The translations under genes and the position numbers were made by a program. 64,000 nt of DNA from Actinomycetospora cinnamomea (GTDB lineage: Bacteria; Actinomycetota; Actinomycetes; Mycobacteriales; Pseudonocardiaceae). The notes beneath the pieces were generated by a model, which did not search any database, was not told the DNA's origin, and saw nothing but the letters and a program-made list of their open reading frames with translations. Where the stretch lies: contig NZ_QEKW01000016.1 of the NCBI RefSeq assembly GCF_003096675.1, positions 55,247 to 119,246 of the forward strand. The letters run 5' to 3'. Shown piece by piece: positions 7,866 through 17,047 of this stretch (positions are counted from its first letter, which is position 1; each line of letters opens with the position of its first letter).

Positions 7866-8504
7866 GTGAGCCAGCACCTCTCCATCCCGGCCGGGGCGGT
7901 CATGCGTTCCGCCGGAGGGTCGATGACGCTCAACGACTCGGTCTACGAGCGCCTCCTCCGGGAGCGCATCGTGGTCCTGGGTCAGGAGGTCAACGACACC
8001 ATCGCCAACCAGATCTCGGCGCAGCTGCTGCTGCTCGCCGCGGAGGACCCCAAGAGCGACATCACGCTCTACATCAACTCGCCCGGCGGTTCGGTGTCGG
8101 CGGGCATGGCGATCTACGACACCATGGAGTGGATCGAGCCCGACGTGTCCACGGTCGCGATGGGCCTCGCCGCGTCCATGGGGCAGTTCCTGCTCTCGGC
8201 CGGCGCCCGGGGCAAGCGCCTGGCGCTGCCGCACGCGCAGATCATGATGCACCAGCCCTCGGGCGGTCTCGGCGGCACCGAATCGGACATCACGATCCGC
8301 GCCGAGTCGATGCGCAAGCTCAAGCGTCAGCTCGCCGAGCTGATCGCCCAGCACACGGGCCAGACCTTCGAGCGGATCACCGAGGACTCGGACCGCGACC
8401 GGTGGTTCGACCCCTACGAGGCCCTCGAGTACGGGTTCATCGACCACGTCGTGACGCGCTCCACCGATCAGCCGTCGAGCAACGGCGACGCGCCCCAGAG
8501 TTGA
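7866..8504 (+). CDS. clpP1: ATP-dependent Clp protease proteolytic subunit, ClpP1-type
   Basis: Serine peptidase that forms heptameric rings, in actinomycetes normally mixed with ClpP2. Numbered from the GTG at 7866, the catalytic triad is Ser104 (GLAASMGQF), His129 ([10 protein letters not shown]) and Asp178 (DRDRWF). The oxyanion/strand motif [20 protein letters not shown] is intact. The GTG at 7866 has an AGCAGGGA ribosome-binding site; an in-frame GTG at 7812 would add 18 residues without homology. The downstream paralogue clpP2 begins 29 bp later. The pair was probably made by an old duplication and needs both members for activity in relatives such as Mycobacterium. Confidence 0.96.
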   Translation: MSQHLSIPAGAVMRSAGGSMTLNDSVYERLLRERIVVLGQEVNDTIANQISAQLLLLAAEDPKSDITLYINSPGGSVSAGMAIYDTMEWIEPDVSTVAMGLAASMGQFLLSAGARGKRLALPHAQIMMHQPSGGLGGTESDITIRAESMRKLKRQLAELIAQHTGQTFERITEDSDRDRWFDPYEALEYGFIDHVVTRSTDQPSSNGDAPQS

Positions 8505-8533
8505 GACACGGCCGCAGACAGGAGTCCCAGCAG

Positions 8534-9187
8534 ATGAGTGAGCTCCACGTGCCGGGCGGCACGGCTCCGGCCTCGCCGCAGGCGCGCTACATCCTTCCCT
8601 CCTTCGTCGAGCGCACCAGCTACGGCGTCAAGGAGTCGAACCCCTACAACAAGCTCTTCGAGGAACGGATCATCTTCCTCGGGGTGCAGATCGACGACGC
8701 CTCGGCGAACGACGTGATGGCGCAGCTGCTGTTCCTGGAGTCGAACGACCCGGACCGCGACATCACGATGTACATCAACTCGCCCGGTGGTTCGTTCACC
8801 GCGCTGATGGCGATCTACGACACGATGCAGTACGTCCGCCCGGACATCGCCACCGTGTGCCTCGGGCAGGCGGCGTCGGCTGCGGCCGTCATCCTCGCCG
8901 CCGGCGCGCCGGGCAAGCGGCTCGCGGTGCCCAACGCCCGCGTGATGATCCACCAGCCGGCCACCGAGGGCTTCTACGGTCAGGCGTCGGACCTGGAGAT
9001 CCAGGCCGCGGAGATCTCGCGCATGCGTCGCCTGATGGAGGACACGCTCGCGCGGCACACCAACCGCAGCGCCGAGCAGATCCGTGCCGACGTCGAGCGG
9101 GACAAGATCCTGACGGCTCCCGAGGCCAAGGACTACGGGCTCATCGACGACGTCGTGGCGAGCCGGAAGCTCTCCGCCTCGCGCTGA
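8534..9187 (+). CDS. clpP2: ATP-dependent Clp protease proteolytic subunit, ClpP2-type
   Basis: 217 residues with triad Ser115 ([10 protein letters not shown]), His140 (NARVMIHQP) and Asp190 (VERDKIL). The N terminus is longer than that of ClpP1 and includes [20 protein letters not shown], the ClpP2 hallmark, probably part of the propeptide and axial loop. ATG is preceded by AGGAG. It is co-transcribed with clpP1 and followed by a strong hairpin, so clpX is likely transcribed separately. Confidence 0.96.
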   Translation: MSELHVPGGTAPASPQARYILPSFVERTSYGVKESNPYNKLFEERIIFLGVQIDDASANDVMAQLLFLESNDPDRDITMYINSPGGSFTALMAIYDTMQYVRPDIATVCLGQAASAAAVILAAGAPGKRLAVPNARVMIHQPATEGFYGQASDLEIQAAEISRMRRLMEDTLARHTNRSAEQIRADVERDKILTAPEAKDYGLIDDVVASRKLSASR

Positions 9188-9206
9188 CGCACCCGTTCCC
9201 GGTCCC

Positions 9207-9236
9207 CGGGGCCGCCCCGTCGCACGGGCGGCCCCG
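9207..9236 (+). terminator. Hairpin terminator after clpP2
   Basis: CGGGGCCGCCC and GGGCGGCCCCG form an 11-bp perfect stem with an 8-base loop, 19 bases after the clpP2 stop. No T tract follows. Confidence 0.6.
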
Positions 9237-9460
9237 CCCGGGACGACGCGCCGGCGCACCCGGGCGCAGCGGGCCGACCGCCCGTCGAGGAACGACCGGG
9301 CGCGCCCTGTCCGCGACACCGTCCGCGGGCCCGCGACCAGCACGATTCCGCGACACCAGGACCCTCCCAGAACCTCCCCGTTCGACGGGGTGGGCGGGTA
9401 CGGTCAACCACGATGAGCGCACCGACCCGGTGCGCCGGAGGGGACACGAGGTCTGCTGCG

Positions 9461-10747
<1,287 letters not shown>

Positions 10748-10768
10748 GGCCCGGGAGAGCGGGCGCGG

Positions 10769-11695
10769 TCAGCCCACGCGGCGCCCGCCCGCGCTCACGG
10801 CCCCGTCGTGGGCGTGCCGGCCCAGGAACGTGATCACGTCGGGCAGCACGCGGGCGTAGTACACGCCGTCGTGACGCCCGGGGCTGATCGCGCCCACCTC
10901 GGGCCGGGCGAGCGCGATGTAGCGGCGCGCGGCGTCGACGAACGGGTCGCGGTCGCCGCACCACACCCCCGTGGGGAGGCCGGCGAGCTCCCCGGCGAAG
11001 CGCAGCGGATCGTGGGCGACCCAGTCGGCCTCCCCGGCGAACGGGCGCCGGGCGGCGACACGCCAATCGGTGAACAGGCCGGGACTGACGGCCGCGACGG
11101 CGCGCACCGGGCGTCGGCGGCGCATCCGCTCGCGGGCGTAGACCAGCGCGCCCGCCCCGCCCATCGAGATGCCCATCGCCAGCGCCGGCTCACCGGGCAG
11201 GTCGCCGGACGCCGGCGTGGTGGCGAGCCCGCGGTCGCGCAGCCAGACCGGGACCTCCTCGAGGAGCATGCGCAGCGGGTCGTCCCCCCGGGTGTAGGGG
11301 TGCCAGTAGCTGTCGCCGCCGTCGACGGCGACCACCGCGAACGGCGGCACCCCGCGGGCCCACGCGTCGCCGAGCAGGCCGCGGTTGCCCGCTCCCGAGA
11401 ACCACGTCCCGTTGCCACGCAGGCCGTGCAGGCAGAGGCACACCGGCAACCCGGCGCGCTCGCCGCCGGGCGGGAGCACTGTCACCAGGCGCACGCGGCG
11501 GCCCCGGGCCGGCGAATCGACCCACTCCACGGTGCCGACGGCGTCGGTCGCGACGGGGCGGCGCCGTGGGGCGGGGATCCGCTGCGGCGGGGGCGCGGGG
11601 TCGTCCTGGCCCACCAGGAGCCCGCCCACGCCCACGGCGCCGGCGACGCCGAGGGCGCCGGCGGAACCGAGGAGGAACCGGCGGCGCGAGAGCAC
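10769..11695 (-). CDS. Tat-exported alpha/beta hydrolase (esterase family)
   Basis: The N terminus [20 protein letters not shown] has a twin-arginine motif and a hydrophobic segment, so export by Tat is predicted, perhaps with retention in the membrane. The catalytic domain resembles PF00756 esterases (antigen 85/esterase D type): [15 protein letters not shown], nucleophile Ser177 in [11 protein letters not shown], a likely Asp in WCGDRDPF and His in [10 protein letters not shown]. The substrate is unknown; mycolyl transfer is not implied. The GTG start is 8 nt after the fdhD stop, so the two form an operon even though their functions do not obviously fit. Confidence 0.8.
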   Translation of the reverse strand: MLSRRRFLLGSAGALGVAGAVGVGGLLVGQDDPAPPPQRIPAPRRRPVATDAVGTVEWVDSPARGRRVRLVTVLPPGGERAGLPVCLCLHGLRGNGTWFSGAGNRGLLGDAWARGVPPFAVVAVDGGDSYWHPYTRGDDPLRMLLEEVPVWLRDRGLATTPASGDLPGEPALAMGISMGGAGALVYARERMRRRRPVRAVAAVSPGLFTDWRVAARRPFAGEADWVAHDPLRFAGELAGLPTGVWCGDRDPFVDAARRYIALARPEVGAISPGRHDGVYYARVLPDVITFLGRHAHDGAVSAGGRRVG

Positions 11696-11703
11696 GGTGC
11701 TCG

Positions 11704-12552
11704 TCAGCCCCCGACGAGAGGCGCGTCCGCCGTCACGACCCGTTCGGCGCCCGCGTAGACGTTCATCGACCGTCCGCGCAGGAAACCGACGAGGGTCATC
11801 CCGGCCTCGCGGGCCATCTCGACGGCCAGCGACGACGGCGCCGAGACCGCGGCGAGCACCGGCACCCCGGCCATGACGGCCTTCTGGGTCAGCTCGAACG
11901 ATGCCCGCCCCGACACCATGAGCACGGTGCCGGACGCGGGGACCCCGCCGTCCAGCAGGGCGTTCCCCAGGACCTTGTCCACGGCGTTGTGCCGGCCGAC
12001 GTCCTCGCGGGCGACGACGAGCGTGCCGTCGGCGTGGAAGAGACCGGCGCCGTGCAGGCCGCCGGTGGTCTCGAACACCGCCTGCGCGGCGCGCAGCGTG
12101 TCGGGCAGGCCCGCGAGGACCTCCGTCGTCAGGCGCACGGGGTCGGCTCCCGGCGCGTAGCGGGTCCGGGTGCGCACCGCGTCCAGCGAGGCCTTGCCGC
12201 ACACCCCGCAGGAGGAGGTCGTGTAGAAGCGGCGCTCGACGGAGTCGTCGGGCGGGGCGACGCCGGGGGCCAGGGCGACGTCGAGCACGTTGTAGGTGTT
12301 GCGCCCGCTGTCGTCGACCGAGTCGCAGTAGCGGGCCGTGGCCACGTCCTCGCGGTCGCCGATGACGCCCTCGGTGAGCAGGAAGCCGTGGGCGAGCTCG
12401 ACGTCGTGACCGGGCGTACGCATCGTGACGGCCAGCGGACGGCCGTCAACGCGGATTTCCAGCGGCTCCTCGGCGGCCAGCGCGTCCGGCCGCCGTCGTG
12501 TCTGACCGTCCTCGATGCGCAGCACCGGTCGCCGCACCGTCACGCGTCCCAT
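11704..12552 (-). CDS. fdhD: Formate dehydrogenase accessory sulfurtransferase FdhD
   Basis: FdhD moves sulfur from a cysteine desulfurase to the molybdenum cofactor of formate dehydrogenase. Seen: the sulfur-carrying cysteines Cys115 and Cys118 in SSCGVCGK, the motif [13 protein letters not shown], and [11 protein letters not shown], all diagnostic. Full length at 282 residues, cytosolic. No formate dehydrogenase structural gene lies in the window, but the divergent gene encodes an oxalate/formate-type transporter, so the locus fits formate use. The intergenic region holds an 8-bp direct repeat that could be an operator for both. Confidence 0.95.
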   Translation of the reverse strand: MGRVTVRRPVLRIEDGQTRRRPDALAAEEPLEIRVDGRPLAVTMRTPGHDVELAHGFLLTEGVIGDREDVATARYCDSVDDSGRNTYNVLDVALAPGVAPPDDSVERRFYTTSSCGVCGKASLDAVRTRTRYAPGADPVRLTTEVLAGLPDTLRAAQAVFETTGGLHGAGLFHADGTLVVAREDVGRHNAVDKVLGNALLDGGVPASGTVLMVSGRASFELTQKAVMAGVPVLAAVSAPSSLAVEMAREAGMTLVGFLRGRSMNVYAGAERVVTADAPLVGG

Positions 12553-12574
12553 GACCCGCCTCCGATCCGTGGCT

Positions 12575-12593
12575 GTGTGTGATCGGTGTGTGA
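12575..12593. promoter_or_regulatory. Direct repeat between fdhD and the OFA transporter
   Basis: GTGTGTGA-TCG-GTGTGTGA: two perfect 8-bp direct repeats with an 11-bp period, one helical turn, in the 102-bp divergent intergenic region. The layout suits side-by-side binding of a regulator dimer. No regulator gene adjoins. Confidence 0.35.
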
Positions 12594-12654
12594 CTACTCA
12601 ACCGACCGGGTACCGGCCGTCGTACCGGACGGTGTCGGCGAAAGGGGACCATCC

Positions 12655-14034
12655 ATGGCCGGCGGATTCTTCGATCGTTCCGCCATCGTCGCACCCCCGG
12701 GGTGGAGTCGCTGGCTCGTTCCCCCGGCTGCCCTCGCCGTACACCTCGGCATCGGCCAGGCGTACGCGTGGAGCGTGCTCAAGACGGGCCTGAGCCAGGG
12801 TCTCGGCCTGTCCGGCACCGCGACGGCGCTCCCGTTCCAGCTCGCGATCGTCATGCTCGGTCTGTCGGCCGCGATCGTCGGCACGACGGTCGAGCGGCGC
12901 GGCCCGCGCTGGGCGATGGCCGTCTCGACGGCCTGCTTCGCCGCCGGGTTCCTCATCTCCGCCGGCGGGATCGCGCTCGACCAGTACTGGCTCGTCGTCG
13001 TGGGCTACGGCGGCGTCGGGGGCATCGGCCTGGGCATCGGCTACATCTCGCCGGTGTCGACGCTGATCAAGTGGTTCGTCGACCGCCCCGGCATGGCCAC
13101 CGGCATCGCCATCATGGGCTTCGGCGGTGGCGCGCTCATCGCCTCGCCGGTCGAGTCCGCCCTGCTCGGCGCGTTCGGCCGCACGCCCGGCGGCCTCGCC
13201 TCGACCTTCGCGGTCATGGGCGTCGCCTACGCGATCTTCATGTCGCTCGGCTGGCTGCTGATCCGCGTGCCGCCCGAGGGCTGGCGCCCGCCCGGTGCCC
13301 CGGCGGAGTCCGAGGACCCCGCGCAGCAGGGTCCGGCCGTCTCGGTCTCCAAGGCCGTCCGGCTGCCCCAGTTCTGGTTCCTCTGGATCGTGCTGTGCTT
13401 CAACGTCACCGCGGGCATCGGCATCCTCGAGAGGGCCGACGGCATCTTCCGCGACTTCTTCCGCACCACCACCGCGGAGCAGCAGCTCGCGGCGGCGGCA
13501 GCGGCGTTCGTCGCGATCCTCTCGCTGGCGAACATGCTCGGCCGGTTCGTGTGGTCGTCGACCTCCGACCTCGTCGGGCGCAAGAACATCTACCGCGTCT
13601 ACCTCGGCCTCGGCGCCCTGCTCTACCTCGCCATCCTGACTCTCGGCGAGGGCAACAAGGTGATCTTCCTGATCGCGTCGCTGCTGATCCTGTCGTTCTA
13701 CGGCGCGGGTTTCGCGACCGTCCCGGCCTACCTGAAGGATCTGTTCGGCACCTACCAGGTCGGCGCCATCCACGGCCGCCTCCTGACCGCCTGGTCGGCG
13801 GCCGGCGTGCTCGGCCCGCTGATCGTCAACGCGATCGTCGACGCCAGCGACGCCGAGGGACCGGCGAAGTACACGACGTCCTTCATCATCATGACCGGGC
13901 TGCTGGCCGTCGGGTTCGTGGCCAACGAGCTCATCCGGCCGGTCGACCCCAAGCACTACGTCAGTGACGCCGAGCGTGCCGCGCCCGAGGGCTCGGCCGC
14001 CGCCGAGGAGCGCAGGCAGGGAGCATCCCGATGA
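12655..14034 (+). CDS. OFA-family MFS transporter (oxalate/formate antiporter type)
   Basis: 459 residues with about 12 membrane segments. The N terminus has the family motif VHLGIGQAYAWSV, the loop GPRWAMAVSTACFAAGFLIS, and GIGLGIGYISPVSTLIKWF, typical of oxalate:formate antiporter-family proteins; the second half has NMLGRFVWSSTSDLVGRKNI, the MFS loop 8-9 motif. ATG is preceded by AAAGGGGA. The stop overlaps the start of a 44-residue membrane protein (ATGA), a pairing known for this family. The substrate could be formate, oxalate or another small carboxylate; divergent fdhD favours formate. Confidence 0.85.
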   Translation: MAGGFFDRSAIVAPPGWSRWLVPPAALAVHLGIGQAYAWSVLKTGLSQGLGLSGTATALPFQLAIVMLGLSAAIVGTTVERRGPRWAMAVSTACFAAGFLISAGGIALDQYWLVVVGYGGVGGIGLGIGYISPVSTLIKWFVDRPGMATGIAIMGFGGGALIASPVESALLGAFGRTPGGLASTFAVMGVAYAIFMSLGWLLIRVPPEGWRPPGAPAESEDPAQQGPAVSVSKAVRLPQFWFLWIVLCFNVTAGIGILERADGIFRDFFRTTTAEQQLAAAAAAFVAILSLANMLGRFVWSSTSDLVGRKNIYRVYLGLGALLYLAILTLGEGNKVIFLIASLLILSFYGAGFATVPAYLKDLFGTYQVGAIHGRLLTAWSAAGVLGPLIVNAIVDASDAEGPAKYTTSFIIMTGLLAVGFVANELIRPVDPKHYVSDAERAAPEGSAAAEERRQGASR

Positions 14035-14165
14035 CCGACCACACCGCCGCCGGCCCGTCGAGCGCCGGCCGCACCGTCCTCGCCGTCGTCGCGTGGCTGT
14101 GGGTGCTGATCCCGTTCCTGTACGGGGTGTACTCGCTGGTGCTGAAGATTCCCGCGCTCTTCTGA
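14031..14165 (+). CDS. MFS transporter small subunit, 44 residues
   Basis: Starts inside the transporter stop codon (ATGA overlap), so it is translationally coupled. The product has a short polar N terminus, then one membrane segment, TVLAVVAWLWVLIPFLYGVY, and ends SLVLKIPALF. Proteins of this size and shape follow OFA-type transporters in many actinomycetes and are annotated as MFS small subunits; the mechanism is not known. A perfect 19-bp hairpin follows. Confidence 0.8.
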   Translation: MTDHTAAGPSSAGRTVLAVVAWLWVLIPFLYGVYSLVLKIPALF

Positions 14166-14175
14166 CCTCCGGTCC

Positions 14176-14217
14176 CGTGAGTGCTCGTCCGCGCCAGGGC
14201 GCGGACGAGCACTCACG
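14176..14217. terminator. Perfect 19-bp inverted repeat with 4-base loop
   Basis: CGTGAGTGCTCGTCCGCGC is followed by CAGG and its exact reverse complement. It starts 10 bases after the stop of the transporter small subunit and 25 bases before the DUF6457 gene. It fits a factor-independent hairpin without a T tract. Its length and perfection also suggest an intergenic repeat present elsewhere in the genome, which cannot be checked here. Confidence 0.7.
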
Positions 14218-14242
14218 AGCGCGCAGCGCCAAGATGCCCGGT

Positions 14243-14518
14243 GTGAGCACCCTCTCCGACTGGATCGACGACGTCGCCCGCGAGCTGGGCATCGACGAGC
14301 TCGGGGAGCTGGTCGACCCGGAGGTCGTCCAGCCCCTCGTCCTCGACATGACCCGGGACGTGGCGCACGGCGTCGCCCGCCCGGCCGCACCCATCACCGC
14401 CTACCTGCTGGGCCTCGCGGCGGGGCGCGCAGCAGGGTCCGGGCCGGGGGAGCGGGAGCTGGCGCAGGGTTGGGCCGAGCACCTGGCGGCCCGGGCCCGC
14501 GAGCGCGCCCGCCCCTGA
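14243..14518 (+). CDS. DUF6457 domain protein
   Basis: 91 residues starting MSTLSDWIDDVARELG, then VLDMTRDVAHGVARPAAPIT and YLLGLAAGRAAG, the DUF6457 pattern. In other actinomycetes the domain is found next to or fused to molybdenum cofactor guanylyltransferase MobA; here no mobA adjoins, but fdhD, a molybdenum-enzyme gene, is 2 kb away. GTG at 14243 is preferred by alignment over ATG at 14234. Soluble and helical. Confidence 0.75.
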   Translation: MSTLSDWIDDVARELGIDELGELVDPEVVQPLVLDMTRDVAHGVARPAAPITAYLLGLAAGRAAGSGPGERELAQGWAEHLAARARERARP

Positions 14519-14542
14519 CCATCCGCCGTAGCATCGGGGGCG

Positions 14543-16126
14543 ATGACCAGCGACGACCGATGGGGTCGGGTGTCCGCCGACCAGGACGCGTCGGGTGACG
14601 CGGATGCCGACGAGCTCGCCCAGCTCCTGGCCATGGCCGGGGGCGCCGACGACACGGGCTCCGGGCCCGGCGGGGGCGCGCTGGCCGACGCGCTGAGCCA
14701 GGGCGTCACCACGGGGCCGAGCGACGACGTGCCCGGCCGGGAGGCCGACGACGCGGAGTCGCTCGCCGCCCTGCGCGCGGTGGAGGCCGACCTCGACCAG
14801 CGCTGGCCGGAGACGCGCATCGAGCCCTCGCTGGAGCGCATCCGCGCGCTGGTGGAGGTGCTGGGTGACCCGCAGCGGTCGTACCCGGTGATCCACGTCG
14901 CGGGCACCAACGGCAAGAGCTCGGTGACGCGCATGATCGACGCCCTGCTCACGCGCATCGGTCCGCGCACGGGGCGCTTCACCAGCCCCCACCTGCAGCG
15001 GGCCACCGAACGCATCGCCCTCGACGGCGTCCCGATCAGCGCACGCCGGTACGTCGAGCTCTACACCGAGCTCGCGCCGTACCTGGGCATCGTCGACCGG
15101 GCCCAGGAGAAGTCGGCACAGGGCGAGGGGCCGAAGCTCTCGAAGTTCGAGGTGCTCACCGGCATGGCGTTCGCCGCCTTCGCCGACGCACCGGTCGACG
15201 TCGCCGTGCTCGAGGTCGGTCTCGGTGGCAGCTGGGACGCGACGAACGTCGCCGACGCCACGATCGCCGCGATCACGCCGATCGACGTGGACCACGTCAA
15301 CTACCTGGGCCCGGAGCTCGGCGGGATCGCCGCGGAGAAGGCCGGGGTGATCAAGGAGGGGTCGGTCGCGCTCATGGCGCAGCAGGACCCCGCGGCCGCA
15401 AAGGTGCTCCTCGAGCGAGCCGTCGAGGTCGGCGCCGAGGTCGCCCGCTCGGGGCTGGAGTTCGGGGTGCTGGGCCGCGAGGTCGCCGTGGGCGGCCAGC
15501 AGCTGCGCCTGCAGGGCCTCGGCGGCGAGTACGACGACATCTACCTGCCGCTGTTCGGCGAGCACCAGGCGGCCAACGCCTCCCTGGCCCTGGCGTCGGT
15601 GGAGGCGTTCTTCGGGGCGGGCGCGTCGCGGAAGCTCGACATCGACGCCGTGCGCGACGCGTTCGCCTCGGTGCGCGTGCCCGGGCGGCTGGAGCGGCTG
15701 CGTTCGGCGCCCACGGTCGTCGTCGACGCGGCGCACAACCCGCACGGCGCCCGGGCGGCGGCGAAGGCGGTACGCGAGGAGTTCTCGTTCCGCCGGCTGG
15801 TCGGGGTGGTGGCCATCCTTCGCGACAAGGACGCCGAGGGCATCCTGTCGGCGCTGGAGCCGGTGCTCGACGAGGTCGTGATCACGGCGGTGTCATCGCC
15901 GCGGGCGATGGATCCCGACGAGCTCGGCAGCCTCGCGGTCGGGTTCTTCGGCGCCGATCGCGTCGTCGTGGAGACGCGGATGGACGCCGCGCTGGAGACC
16001 GCGATCGGGCTGGCCGAGGAGACCGACGACGCCGACACCCCGGTGGCGGGCGCGGGCGTGCTCGTCGTCGGGTCGGTCGTCGCCGCCGGCGAGGCCCGGA
16101 CGCTGCTGGGGAGGGAGCCGGCATGA
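14543..16126 (+). CDS. folC: Folylpolyglutamate synthase / dihydrofolate synthase
   Basis: Adds glutamate to dihydropteroate and folates. The P loop is VIHVAGTNGKSSVTRMIDAL; the Mur-ligase-like motifs include TSPHLQRATERI, VLEVGLGGSWDATN and HVNYLGPELGGIAAEKAGVI; the C-terminal domain has VVVDAAHNPHGARA. The first 75 residues (acidic, Gly-rich) precede the conserved domain and are poorly conserved in the family. A TAGCAT -10 box at 14529-14534 is only 8 nt before the ATG and there is no ribosome-binding site, which suggests a leaderless mRNA. The stop overlaps the DUF4233 gene. Confidence 0.95.
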   Translation: MTSDDRWGRVSADQDASGDADADELAQLLAMAGGADDTGSGPGGGALADALSQGVTTGPSDDVPGREADDAESLAALRAVEADLDQRWPETRIEPSLERIRALVEVLGDPQRSYPVIHVAGTNGKSSVTRMIDALLTRIGPRTGRFTSPHLQRATERIALDGVPISARRYVELYTELAPYLGIVDRAQEKSAQGEGPKLSKFEVLTGMAFAAFADAPVDVAVLEVGLGGSWDATNVADATIAAITPIDVDHVNYLGPELGGIAAEKAGVIKEGSVALMAQQDPAAAKVLLERAVEVGAEVARSGLEFGVLGREVAVGGQQLRLQGLGGEYDDIYLPLFGEHQAANASLALASVEAFFGAGASRKLDIDAVRDAFASVRVPGRLERLRSAPTVVVDAAHNPHGARAAAKAVREEFSFRRLVGVVAILRDKDAEGILSALEPVLDEVVITAVSSPRAMDPDELGSLAVGFFGADRVVVETRMDAALETAIGLAEETDDADTPVAGAGVLVVGSVVAAGEARTLLGREPA

Positions 16127-16491
16127 GCGCCTCGGCGGCCGAGGCGAAGCGGGCGTTCCGCGGGCCGGCGAGCGCGTGCCTCTCGCTCGAGGTCATCATC
16201 GTCCCGCTCGCCCTGCTCGTCATGGACAAGGTCGAGGGCGGGCTGACACCCGCGAAGATCGCGTGGGTGGTCGTGCTGACCGTGGGCATGATCGTCGCGA
16301 TCGCGACCTTCTCGCGCCCGTGGGGCCTGCCGCTGGCCCTGGGCCTGCAGGTACTCATGCTGCTCGGCTGGATCGTCTCGCCGTCGCTCGGCGTGCTCGG
16401 AGTGGTCTTCTGCCTCACGTGGCTGGGGATGCTCTGGATGCGCCACGAGGTGCTCAAGCGCCACGCACGGTGGGCCGACCAGGGCGGCTGA
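16123..16491 (+). CDS. DUF4233 membrane protein
   Basis: 122 residues with about four membrane segments (ACLSLEVIIVPLALLVM, IAWVVVLTVGMIVAIATF, LPLALGLQVLMLLGWIVSP, GVLGVVFCLTWLGMLWM). It starts in the folC stop codon (ATGA). The folC-DUF4233-ndk order is conserved in actinomycetes. Function unknown. Confidence 0.85.
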   Translation: MSASAAEAKRAFRGPASACLSLEVIIVPLALLVMDKVEGGLTPAKIAWVVVLTVGMIVAIATFSRPWGLPLALGLQVLMLLGWIVSPSLGVLGVVFCLTWLGMLWMRHEVLKRHARWADQGG

Positions 16492-16542
16492 GGCCCCTCG
16501 CTACCCTCGCGGGCGACACACTGTCCGACTGAGGGGAACGAC

Positions 16543-16947
16543 GTGGACGAGCGCACCCTGGTGCTGGTCAAGCCCGACGGCGTGCAGCGCGGCCTCATCG
16601 GCGAGGTCGTCTCGCGCATCGAGCGCAAGGGCCTGCGCCTCGTGTCGCTGGAGCTGAAGACCGTCGACCGCTCGCTCGCCGAGCAGCACTACGCCGAGCA
16701 CGAGGGAAAGGGCTTCTACGAGGAGCTGCTCTCCTTCATCACCTCGGCGCCCGTCGCGGCCATGGTGGTCGAGGGCCCGCGCGCCGTCGCGGCCTTCCGC
16801 CAGATCGCGGGCGGCACCGACCCGGTCGAGAAGGCCGTCCCCGGCTCCATCCGCGGCGACCTGGCCCTCGAGACGGGGTCGAACATCGTGCACGGCTCCG
16901 ACTCGCCCGAGTCCGCCGAGCGCGAGATCAAGCTCTGGTTCGGCTGA
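16543..16947 (+). CDS. ndk: Nucleoside diphosphate kinase
   Basis: Transfers the gamma phosphate between nucleotides through a phosphohistidine. The catalytic His is His117 in NIVHGSDS; the N terminus [18 protein letters not shown] and the Kpn-loop region are intact. 134 residues, normal length. GTG start preceded by GAGGGGA. A TACCCT -10 box (16502-16507) gives a leader of about 30 nt, unlike its leaderless neighbours. Confidence 0.97.
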   Translation: MDERTLVLVKPDGVQRGLIGEVVSRIERKGLRLVSLELKTVDRSLAEQHYAEHEGKGFYEELLSFITSAPVAAMVVEGPRAVAAFRQIAGGTDPVEKAVPGSIRGDLALETGSNIVHGSDSPESAEREIKLWFG

Positions 16948-17047
16948 GTCCGACGCCGAGTGTGCGTCCATCGTGATCGACGAGCCTTGTCTCGGCGTCC
17001 GGACGGCACCGACCGGAGCGGGTGACCCCGCTGGTTACCCTGGGTCC

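Noticed and set aside
9413..9460. Earlier ATG for ClpX
   Set aside because: It would add 16 residues not found in ClpX; the ATG at 9461 gives the invariant [11 protein letters not shown] start. A TACGGT box before 9413 may still be a promoter.
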